From positions 2,852,001 to 2,916,000 of the forward strand of contig OY782877.1 of assembly GCA_963678445.1 (NCBI GenBank): a stretch of 64,000 bases of DNA. Reading direction: 5' to 3'. The position numbers and the translations under genes were made by a program. The notes under the pieces are model-generated. The model was given only the letters and a program-made list of their open reading frames with translations. It was not told the origin of the DNA and searched no databases. Origin of the DNA: G963678445 sp963678445. Its GTDB lineage: Bacteria > Hydrogenedentota > Hydrogenedentia > Hydrogenedentales > G963678445. Of the stretch, positions 15,955 to 22,445 are shown piece after piece; the first letter of the stretch is position 1; each line of letters begins with the position of its first letter.

Positions 15955-16458
15955 CTACTTTTTTGATTCTTCACCGACCTTTTCGCGAAGCGCCTCAACC
16001 AACGCCGTTACATCAAAACCCGAGTCGGCAATCGATTTAGGGATAATGTACATCACTTTTGGGTCAAGATAGATCAGGAGGACGTGTTTGTTCTGTTGCC
16101 ATTTATGAAGCTTTTCCCACCGTAGCAAGTATTCCCCATCACTTTGCGTAAGCCGTACGCCGCTATCTTCCAGACGGATCTGTATTTTTTCTCGAAAATA
16201 AACACCTGTTTTCTTGTAGCGTCTTCGGAGTGCCCAAGATGAGGCTCGTACGAGCACAGTGATGAACAGAATCATGCAGTAAAGCAAAAATGCTATATCG
16301 ATTAGCAGCATCCGGTAACTTGGGAACAGAATTGACACTACGAAAAGGGCCGATAGAATCAAAAGAAGCCATTTTACTTTGACACAAATCACACGCCGCC
16401 AATTAAGACGTATGGCATTTATAAAATCTTTCTCTGAAACGCTGTATTCTGTTTCCAT
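15955..16458 (-). CDS. YcxB-like membrane protein, copy 3
   Basis: 167 residues from METEYSVSEKDFINAIRLNW. It shares the layout of copies 1 and 2: two membrane helices (about 25-68), then RLTQSDGEYLLRWEKLHKW, VLLIYLDPKVMYIIPKSI and ADSGFDVTALVEALREKV. It is the most upstream of the three on this strand and so may be the first gene of the transcript. An in-frame start 15 bases further upstream (16473) would add MGKIF; it is less consistent with the other copies. Confidence 0.75.
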   Translation of the reverse strand: METEYSVSEKDFINAIRLNWRRVICVKVKWLLLILSALFVVSILFPSYRMLLIDIAFLLYCMILFITVLVRASSWALRRRYKKTGVYFREKIQIRLEDSGVRLTQSDGEYLLRWEKLHKWQQNKHVLLIYLDPKVMYIIPKSIADSGFDVTALVEALREKVGEESKK

Positions 16459-16649
16459 AAAAATCTTTCCCAATACTATCTGAATGTAGGTTTGTTATTA
16501 ATACTCTCGAACACGCCAAAAATTCAGTTTTTCGTTACGGATGCATTGGTATCGAAGAACGACATTACGAAACTCTACCAATACATAGTTATTGACCGAA
16601 ACTTTCGTACACAAACTTTATCAAGATTGTCGGGATAGTTCAAAAAGTA

Positions 16650-17189
16650 CTACGCGTAGACGGTGAGCATGCAGGTACCGTAGCGGCGACGTCGTCGGCA
16701 GGTCAGGAGGGTGTCGATGGTATCGGGGAGGGAAAGCTTGGGATCGTGTTCGATTATGACGATGCTGTCGGTGTTGATGAGTTTGGAGGTGGCGAGTGCG
16801 TGGAGAAGCGCGGTGTGTTCTTGCCAGGCGTAGGGGGGATCGGCGAAGACAATGTCGTATACCCCGTTGAGTTGGGAAAGTTGCTGGGGGATGTTGATGC
16901 GCAGGGTCTGTGCTCGTTCAGCGAGATGGGTGTGTTGGAGATTCTGCTGTACCAGCGACAGAGACGCCGTGGTGCTGTCGACAAAATCGGCGCTGCGAGC
17001 ACCACGACTGAGCGCTTCGATGCCGTTGGCACCGGTACCGGCGAAGAGATCGAGGAAGCGCGCGCCGTTGACGTAGTCGCCGAGGATGCTGAAGAGGGCT
17101 TCACGCACTTTATCCAGGGTCGGTCGAACGGCGTTGTTTTCCGGGGTGACTAACGAAATGCCTCGTGCTGTACCTGCAATAACCCGCAT
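16650..17189 (-). CDS. rsmD: 16S rRNA (guanine-966-N2)-methyltransferase
   Basis: 179 residues, the normal RsmD length. MRVIAGTARG at the start, RPTLDKVREALFSIL near 22-36, LDLFAGTGANGIEALSRGA (AdoMet-binding motif I) near 46-64, and FADPPY (motif IV, DPPY catalytic) near 114-119 are all family signatures. It methylates G966 of 16S rRNA in the assembled 30S subunit. It follows the PDZ protein gene with 43 bases between, so it is probably the last gene of the thiD-PDZ-rsmD transcript. Confidence 0.95.
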   Translation of the reverse strand: MRVIAGTARGISLVTPENNAVRPTLDKVREALFSILGDYVNGARFLDLFAGTGANGIEALSRGARSADFVDSTTASLSLVQQNLQHTHLAERAQTLRINIPQQLSQLNGVYDIVFADPPYAWQEHTALLHALATSKLINTDSIVIIEHDPKLSLPDTIDTLLTCRRRRRYGTCMLTVYA

Positions 17190-17232
17190 GGATTTAATAC
17201 TGCTCCTGTGGATGGTTGTTCTGGGAAGCCGG

Positions 17233-18429
17233 CTATAGTAAGCGGTCCATTCCGAGGATAAAGGTAGCCTGTTCTTGTCCGCGTTGCATGTCCACAGTCA
17301 GCCTTTCTTCCGTTTTTTTGTTTAGTCTTTTTTCCGCGGTCTCTGCCCCAAGCTCTTCCAGCGGCTGCCCGTCTATCGCGTACAAGCAGTCTCCGGGGCG
17401 AATGCCCGCACGCCACGCAGGTGAATCCATGGCGACCGCGACTTGCCAGGAAGTGTCCTGTAGCTGGTCCAGGAACAGACCGCAGCCAAACAAGGGTAAA
17501 TCAACGTAAAACCGGCCTGTTTCCGCTTTGAAGCTGAGTTTGCCCTCTTCGAAATGGAACATGGTCTGGAAATGTTGCAAAAAACCTGTGCCCAAGCGTC
17601 CCACAGCATCGCCGTCCAGCACCTCACACACCGCCTGTTCCACGCCATGTTCGCCTATGGACAGTTTTTCCAGGCGGACATACTGCTTCGTACGTCCCGA
17701 GGCAGAGGCTACCGTCATACCTGCACCGTTTTGGGCATAGGCGCCTACAGTACGAAGCACCGAGGCGGGTAGCGCCACAATGCCGGTATAGTTCAAATCG
17801 ATTTCGACGGGGAAAGAGGCCACGCTATTGAGCTGTATGATAACTTGCGGAGCACCCTGACTGCTTACCGTCATGGGCATTCCCGTTGTTGCTTCCACGG
17901 GATCGCGTCTGCGCCATGTGACAATGGGAGGAGCGTACTGTAACACCATTGTCCAGCCTGGTTGGTGCGCGGGCAGAATGCCTGCCACCTGTACGCCCAA
18001 CTGCGCGGATAAATGTGATAAATCCATCTTTGCCATTGCATAGCCCATTGTTGGCAGCGTTGCACAAGTCAGTGCGGAAGACCACACCATGGGTGTTTTC
18101 TGTTCCCTGTCAAATGCATCTGAGGTGACAACCGGTGTTCCGGTTTCCGGCAGGTCGACATACTTCGCTACCGTCGTATCAACAATGGGTGTCGTCACTG
18201 CTGCGTCCACCAAGAAGGCATACGGTCCCACACCATCCAGTGTGCAATGCGTCAACAGATGCCCCCGCGCTACTTGACAGGCCGGTGTAGCGGAAAGAGA
18301 TTCCCTTTCTTCTCCCGAGGCATGCACAGTTCCCAGAAAACAACACGCAAGGATGAGGTATGTATAGGCATTCCCACGGAGGATCGTGGGAACGGGAACA
18401 CTATAGCGTTGCTGCCTTTTTATGCGCAT
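17233..18429 (-). CDS. Secreted aspartyl-protease-like protein with C-terminal PDZ domain
   Basis: 398 residues from an ATG with AAGG seven bases upstream and four bases after the thiD stop. A signal segment (TYLILACCFLGTVHASG) ends near residue 42. Two pepsin/retropepsin-like lobes follow: AFLVDAAVTTPIV near 75 and PVEIDLNYTGIVALP near 220 sit where a protease has D-T/S-G, so the Asp remains but the DTG triplet is lost in both. The last 80 residues form a PDZ domain (MDSPAWRAGIRPGDCLYAIDG; then EELGAET). Such fusions occur in periplasmic or outer-membrane proteins. Catalysis is doubtful. The n-region of the signal is encoded by a dispersed palindrome (18368-18394). Confidence 0.75.
   Translation of the reverse strand: MRIKRQQRYSVPVPTILRGNAYTYLILACCFLGTVHASGEERESLSATPACQVARGHLLTHCTLDGVGPYAFLVDAAVTTPIVDTTVAKYVDLPETGTPVVTSDAFDREQKTPMVWSSALTCATLPTMGYAMAKMDLSHLSAQLGVQVAGILPAHQPGWTMVLQYAPPIVTWRRRDPVEATTGMPMTVSSQGAPQVIIQLNSVASFPVEIDLNYTGIVALPASVLRTVGAYAQNGAGMTVASASGRTKQYVRLEKLSIGEHGVEQAVCEVLDGDAVGRLGTGFLQHFQTMFHFEEGKLSFKAETGRFYVDLPLFGCGLFLDQLQDTSWQVAVAMDSPAWRAGIRPGDCLYAIDGQPLEELGAETAEKRLNKKTEERLTVDMQRGQEQATFILGMDRLL
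18368..18394 (-). repeat. Dispersed TTCCCACGG palindrome inside a coding sequence
   Basis: ATTCCCACGG-AGGAT-CGTGGGAAC on the plus strand, the same family as the palindromes at 24771-24791 and 29028-29062. Here it lies within the signal-peptide region of the PDZ protein, encoding approximately VPTILRGNAY. Confidence 0.65.
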
Positions 18430-18433
18430 CCAC

Positions 18434-19258
18434 TTACCTTCGAAGTTGTCCGTCCGCATCGAAAAAGCGATACAGATGATGCAGCGGTCCATGTCCTGCG
18501 CCCAACGGCAGCGCCTGTAGGATTGCCCCGGTCAAAAATTCCTTAGCAGTCTCCGCCGCCTCGACGGCTTCCATGCCTTGTCCCAGCAAACAGGCCAACG
18601 CTGCTGAAAACGTGCAACCCGTACCATGCGTATTTTTTGTTTCTATCCGTTTTGAGCTTACCCGACAAAGCAGTTCCCCATCGCCAGAAAAAAGGCAATC
18701 CACCGCCTGCTCTCCCGACAAATGCCCACCCTTCATCAACACCATCTTCGCTCCCAACTGCAGAATACGCTGCGCTGCCTTCGCCATGTCCGTTTCTGAT
18801 GCGATTTTTACTCCCGACAACACCTCTGCCTCCGGTACATTCGGTGTCACCAGATAAGCCAACGGAAACAGTTTGTCCTGCAACGCCTGTTGCGCGCTTT
18901 CCTGCAACAACGCCGCCCCGCTTTTTGATATCATCACAGGGTCGATGACCAATTTTTCTACTGGGTACTGCTGCAACACCTCTGTTATCGCACCAATAAT
19001 ATTTTCATTCGAAAGCATTCCCGTCTTCATCGCATCCGCCCCAATATCCGACAACACCGCTGCCATCTGTCCTGCTACCTCTTCAGGCGGCAGATCATAA
19101 ATGCGCGACACCGTCACCGTATTCTGCGCCGTGATCGACGTAATCGCCGCCATGCCATAGCCCCCCAACGCCGCTATCGTTTTCAAATCCGCCTCAATAC
19201 CTGCACCACCCCCCGAATCACTTCCCGCCACCGTCAAGATCCGCGCCATCGCAGTCAT
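18434..19258 (-). CDS. thiD: Hydroxymethylpyrimidine / phosphomethylpyrimidine kinase
   Basis: 274 residues. ILTVAGSDSGGGAGIEADLKT near residue 8 is the ThiD substrate-binding signature, followed by GYGMAAITSITAQNT, KTGMLSN, IDPVMISKSG, TPNVPEAEVLSG and NTHGTGCTFSAALAC, which holds the ribokinase-family anion hole and catalytic Asp/Cys region (GTGC). It phosphorylates HMP and HMP-P for thiamine synthesis. AAGGA lies nine bases upstream of the ATG at 19258. Other thiamine genes are not in the window, so it may serve salvage. Confidence 0.95.
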   Translation of the reverse strand: MTAMARILTVAGSDSGGGAGIEADLKTIAALGGYGMAAITSITAQNTVTVSRIYDLPPEEVAGQMAAVLSDIGADAMKTGMLSNENIIGAITEVLQQYPVEKLVIDPVMISKSGAALLQESAQQALQDKLFPLAYLVTPNVPEAEVLSGVKIASETDMAKAAQRILQLGAKMVLMKGGHLSGEQAVDCLFSGDGELLCRVSSKRIETKNTHGTGCTFSAALACLLGQGMEAVEAAETAKEFLTGAILQALPLGAGHGPLHHLYRFFDADGQLRR

Positions 19259-19331
19259 ATACTCAATTCCTTTTTACTTATAAAGTTGGCAATGCACGTT
19301 ATTAAAGAGTATTCATTTCTTTTGGAGGAGG

Positions 19332-19375
19332 TCTGGAGGAACCTTTTCTTTTTGTAAAGAAAAGGTTCCTCCAGA
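19332..19375 (-). terminator. Long perfect hairpin downstream of nupC
   Basis: Arms 19332-19351 and 19356-19375 are perfectly complementary over 20 bases (TCTGGAGGAACC...GGTTCCTCCAGA) with loop TTGT. There is no U-tract on the minus strand, so it may protect the 3' end or need a factor. A similar purine/pyrimidine-armed hairpin lies after nrdJ (24535-24571). Confidence 0.6.
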
Positions 19376-19387
19376 AAACCCAATCAA

Positions 19388-20668
19388 TTATTCATATACC
19401 AGCATACCTGCTACACACGCCGTCATAAACGCCGCCAGCGAGCCACCAATAAACGCACGCAGACACATTTGCGCCACCTCACTACGTCGTTCCGGGACCA
19501 TGCCCGCCAGCGCGCCAATAAGAATGCCTACACTGCCCGGATTCGCAAAGCCGCACAACGCATACGTTGCAATCATTGCGCCGCGCTTACTCAATACGCC
19601 TTCGCTGATCAACGGTTGTAATTTTTGATACGCCAAGAATTCATTAAACACCGACTTCGTCGCCAACAGCTCGCCTATCGCCTTGATATCGCCATGCGGC
19701 GCACCCATCAAGAAAGCCAGAGGCCGCAAAAAGTATCCGAGGATTTCCGCCAACGTGAAACTGGTTAACTTTACCGTAAACTGATCACACAAATGAATCA
19801 TACCAACAAAAACGATCAGTAACGCCGCCACATGTAGCGCCATATTCAATCCTAGCGCGGCTCCGTTGGACGCCGCATCAAAAACATTATGGCTCTCCAC
19901 CGTAATTTCCACCGGCTCCTCCCCCGAAGTCTCCGTCTTTTTCGTTTCCGGGATCAACCACTTCGCCATCACCAACGCGGCGGGCGCGCTCATCAACGAA
20001 GCCGCCATCAAATGCCCCGGTTCCGCACCAAAGCTCGCATAAGCCACCATCACACTGGCCGCAATTGTCGCCAGGAACCCCACCATCAGCGTAAACACCT
20101 CCGAGCGCGTCATCGTTTTCAGATAATGGTCCAACGCGCTGATGGACTCAATCCCCGAAAAGACCAAAAGCGCCGCGCCAAACGTTTCTGCGCCCGACGT
20201 TTTCATCGTGCGCCGCATCACCCACGCCATGCCTCGTACCAGTTTCTGAATCACACCCAAGTGTTGCAATACCGCCGACAAGCCCGCCACAAAAATGATC
20301 ACCGGCAACACCTGAAACGCCATCACCGCACTGATTGCAAAACCGTCTGTGGGCGTGGGACCGGCCACCGAATCGATAACCGTTACCCCATCGAGTAGAA
20401 AGACCTTCGTCAGATTACCAAATACAAACGCTGCGCCCGTCGCACTGGCTTCACTTATACAATCAAAACCTGTCCGTACCGCCGTAAAGAAAGGTTCGCC
20501 AAACGGCGTCCGCAGCACCAGGATACCCAAGCCAAGCTGCAAGCCCAGGCCCCAAAGCAAAACACGCCATGAAACCCGACTTCGTTTTTCCGATAGCAAC
20601 CAGGCCAGAAAAACCATCGTACAGAGCCCCAAAGCACTGATGCATCGCAACACTATCGGATGTTCCAT
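19388..20668 (-). CDS. nupC: Concentrative nucleoside transporter (CNT/NupC family)
   Basis: 426 residues, starting MEHPIVLRCISALGL with AAGGA upstream of the ATG. Seen: TGAAFVFGNL near 85 (the G-x-x-F-x-F-G-N/G-L block), GFAISAVMAFQVLPVIIFVAGL, then the CNT core ETFGAALLVFSGIESI (family consensus E-x-x-x-A-x-x-x-F-x-G-x-x-E-x-P), VMVAYASFG, AAPAALVMAKW-like and ALCGFANPGSVGILIGAL, the last being the second conserved substrate and sodium-site block (G-F-A/S-N-x-x-S-x-x-I). It imports nucleosides with sodium or protons. Its start faces an 850-base region with NrdR-like boxes upstream of thyX and nrdJ, linking nucleoside uptake with dNTP supply (inference). Confidence 0.92.
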   Translation of the reverse strand: MEHPIVLRCISALGLCTMVFLAWLLSEKRSRVSWRVLLWGLGLQLGLGILVLRTPFGEPFFTAVRTGFDCISEASATGAAFVFGNLTKVFLLDGVTVIDSVAGPTPTDGFAISAVMAFQVLPVIIFVAGLSAVLQHLGVIQKLVRGMAWVMRRTMKTSGAETFGAALLVFSGIESISALDHYLKTMTRSEVFTLMVGFLATIAASVMVAYASFGAEPGHLMAASLMSAPAALVMAKWLIPETKKTETSGEEPVEITVESHNVFDAASNGAALGLNMALHVAALLIVFVGMIHLCDQFTVKLTSFTLAEILGYFLRPLAFLMGAPHGDIKAIGELLATKSVFNEFLAYQKLQPLISEGVLSKRGAMIATYALCGFANPGSVGILIGALAGMVPERRSEVAQMCLRAFIGGSLAAFMTACVAGMLVYE

Positions 20669-20767
20669 ACTCTTCCTTCCTGCAATAGCGCAACACATCC
20701 AGTAGACCACCTTAATGACTAAAATCTGAAACGCTATTCTGAAAAAATGGAGTTTACTTCGGTCACA

Positions 20768-20809
20768 AAAGGTAAGAACATACCTCCACCTTGTGGTCGC
20801 TGGACCACT
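20768..20809 (+). repeat. Diverged partial copy of the dispersed GGACC element
   Basis: Reads AAGGTAAGAACATACCTCC, then TTGTGGTCGCTGGACCAC. The right end matches the GCGGTCGCTGGACCGC end of the complete copies (22304-22360). Confidence 0.55.
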
Positions 20810-21075
20810 TTAGGGTATTTCTTGCGCTATAGCAACCTTTTTTCAGAGAATCACAGGAATTGTTGTACACCTTAAAAATGTAATCAAAACAGTACTTATC
20901 CGACGAGGATAGCCCCCTTTCGCGAACCGAAAAATACGCCAAAACTTACTCGGCAGTGCAGATTTCCCCTCTCCATAGCGTTTTCTTACCTATTTTTGTC
21001 GACTTCAAGGAAAGTCGAAAGTCTGTTTATCTATACAATATGATGTGTTTATATTGTATTTTATACATTTTTAAT

Positions 21076-21085
21076 CAATATATTG
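21076..21085. promoter_or_regulatory. NrdR-box-like palindrome
   Basis: CAATATATTG fits the core CwAtATaTwG of the published NrdR box consensus at every position and is a perfect palindrome. A weaker match (GTTTATATTG) lies 30 bases upstream at 21046-21055. It could serve nupC or thyX. Confidence 0.5.
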
Positions 21086-21246
21086 TATGTCTAGTCGTTT
21101 TGTTACTAGCGTCCTCACCAGGCAAGGGGGGAAGCATAGATACGTGACGAAATGGCCTTTGGGATAGGGGGAAAAGGCGTTTTTTCTTCCTTTTTTATTG
21201 AGGCTTCGCCATGCAATGCCTTTTTTGCAATATTTTAGGAAAAACA

Positions 21247-21288
21247 CAATATATAGACAATTTATCAAAAAATAAATACAATATATAG
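21247..21288. promoter_or_regulatory. Pair of NrdR-box-like sites, 32 bases apart
   Basis: CAATATATAG occurs at 21247-21256 and again at 21279-21288, exactly 32 bases (three helical turns) apart. Both match CwAtATaTwG in full, and paired boxes at 31-33 bases are the usual NrdR layout in front of ribonucleotide reductase genes. The gene order here is boxes, thyX, nrdJ. A weak promoter (TTGCAA at 21225, TATATA at 21250) overlaps the first box. Confidence 0.65.
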
Positions 21289-21357
21289 GCTTTATTCCTC
21301 AACCTTGTGTGTGTAAAAAGTGCGAATAGCGTCTCGGTTTTACGGGAGGAAAAAAGC

Positions 21358-21386
21358 TGGACAAAACCGCGGTTGCTGCCTATAAT
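21358..21386 (+). promoter_or_regulatory. Sigma-70-type promoter of thyX
   Basis: TGGACA at 21358-21363, a spacer of 17 bases, and TATAAT at 21381-21386: one mismatch in the -35 box and a perfect -10. It would give a leader of about 130 bases before the thyX GTG at 21522. Confidence 0.75.
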
Positions 21387-21521
21387 GCCCCACTTAGAGA
21401 GAAAGAGCTCGTAAGAGATTTATGTAATCAATAGCGAACATTTGTATCAATATGTAGCTTGGGTATTTTGAAGTCCACTACAGGTGGCGGATGTTTAACA
21501 ACCTTGAGTGAGGGGAAAAGG

Positions 21522-22304
21522 GTGAAACAGGTAGAGCCAAAAGTTTTCCTGGTGGGTGAAACACGTCTGGTGGAAGAAGGTTTATCCGATTATCTGGCGC
21601 ATGTTGGTGCGCCGGAATGGACTTCGGATGCGCCTAGTGATGCGGAAAAGATAACCGAGGTTATGGGTCGGTTGTGTTACCGCTCTTTTGAGCCGGGTCT
21701 CAACCCCAACGTAACGCGTGTGCGGGAAGGTAACGCGCCGTATCTGGCCAATATTGTCAACGTAGGGCACGGCAGTGTGCTGGAACATGGCGTGGTCAAT
21801 TTTATTTTTGCAGACGTCAGCCGGGTTGTTACCCATGAACTAGTACGTCACCGTGCTGGCACCGCCATGTCGCAGGAATCGTTGCGTTTTGTACGTCTCG
21901 ATGCGTTGTCCGCCTATGTGCCGACCCATATACGTGAAAACGATGCGGGTATGGAAATTTTCGTGCGCACCTTCGAACAGTTGGAGGAACTGCAGCGGGA
22001 ATTGGCCGAGGTTTATGACATCGACAATGAAAAGACGTTTGCGGTCAAAAAGAAACTCACCTCGGCGTTTCGTCGTATTGCACCAATTGGCCTGGCCACC
22101 ACCATTGGTTGGTCATGTAACTTCCGCAGCCTGCGTCATGTGATCGAAAACCGTACCGATCCCCATGCGGAAGAAGAAATCCGTTACTTGTTCGGCGAAG
22201 TATACAACGTAGTCAAAGAGCGGTATCCCAATTTCTTTGCCGATTATGAAGTGGAGATGGTGGACGGGTTGCCGTGGGTGAAAACCCCGCATCGAAAGAT
22301 TTAG
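21522..22304 (+). CDS. thyX: Flavin-dependent thymidylate synthase
   Basis: 260 residues. ThyX makes dTMP from dUMP with FAD, NADPH and methylenetetrahydrofolate. Seen: NVGHGSVLEHGVVNF (conserved H-x-S-x-x-E/H segment), then VTHELVRHRAGTAMSQESLRF. The signature of the family is RHR-x7-S; here one extra residue makes it RHR-x8-S, with SQESLRF closing the motif. IGWSCNFRSLRHVIENR near 205 matches the C-terminal N-x-R-x-x-x-x-F/V-x-x-R block. I chose the GTG at 21522 (GAGGGG upstream); TTGs at 21459 and 21504 are also in frame. It is followed by nrdJ, giving a dNTP-supply pair. Confidence 0.9.
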   Translation: MKQVEPKVFLVGETRLVEEGLSDYLAHVGAPEWTSDAPSDAEKITEVMGRLCYRSFEPGLNPNVTRVREGNAPYLANIVNVGHGSVLEHGVVNFIFADVSRVVTHELVRHRAGTAMSQESLRFVRLDALSAYVPTHIRENDAGMEIFVRTFEQLEELQRELAEVYDIDNEKTFAVKKKLTSAFRRIAPIGLATTIGWSCNFRSLRHVIENRTDPHAEEEIRYLFGEVYNVVKERYPNFFADYEVEMVDGLPWVKTPHRKI

Positions 22305-22360
22305 CGGTCCAGCGACCGCCGGCAAGTGGCAGCGCCACTGGCGATAGGTATGGTCCTTGC
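22304..22360 (-). repeat. Complete copy of the dispersed GGACC element
   Basis: On the minus strand: AAGGACCATACCTATCGCC, then AGTGGCGCTGCCACT (stem 6, loop GCT), then GCGGTCGCTGGACCGC (stem 6, loop GCTG). This is the most regular copy and shows the element as a left tag followed by two small hairpins. It lies directly after the thyX stop, between thyX and nrdJ. Confidence 0.8.
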
Positions 22361-22445
22361 GATTCGTAGACAAAGCAGTCGTGTGTGTAGCGTGTAAGAG
22401 GGGAAGAGGCCGTTGAATCGGTTCGTTGAGTGAGAGGAGAGTATC

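Larger units (their letters stand above)
20669..21521. promoter_or_regulatory. Divergent regulatory region between nupC and thyX
   Basis: About 850 bases without a gene. From left: a partial dispersed element near 20768-20809; an inverted repeat TACAATAT/ATATTGTA at 21034-21058; a palindromic CAATATATTG at 21076-21085; a pair of CAATATATAG sites at 21247-21256 and 21279-21288; and a strong promoter at 21358-21386. The AT-rich block 21030-21300 is unlike its neighbours. Confidence 0.7.

Noticed and set aside
22305..22445. Cobalamin riboswitch before nrdJ
   Set aside because: The space is only 141 bases, mostly filled by the dispersed element; no B12-box sequence.
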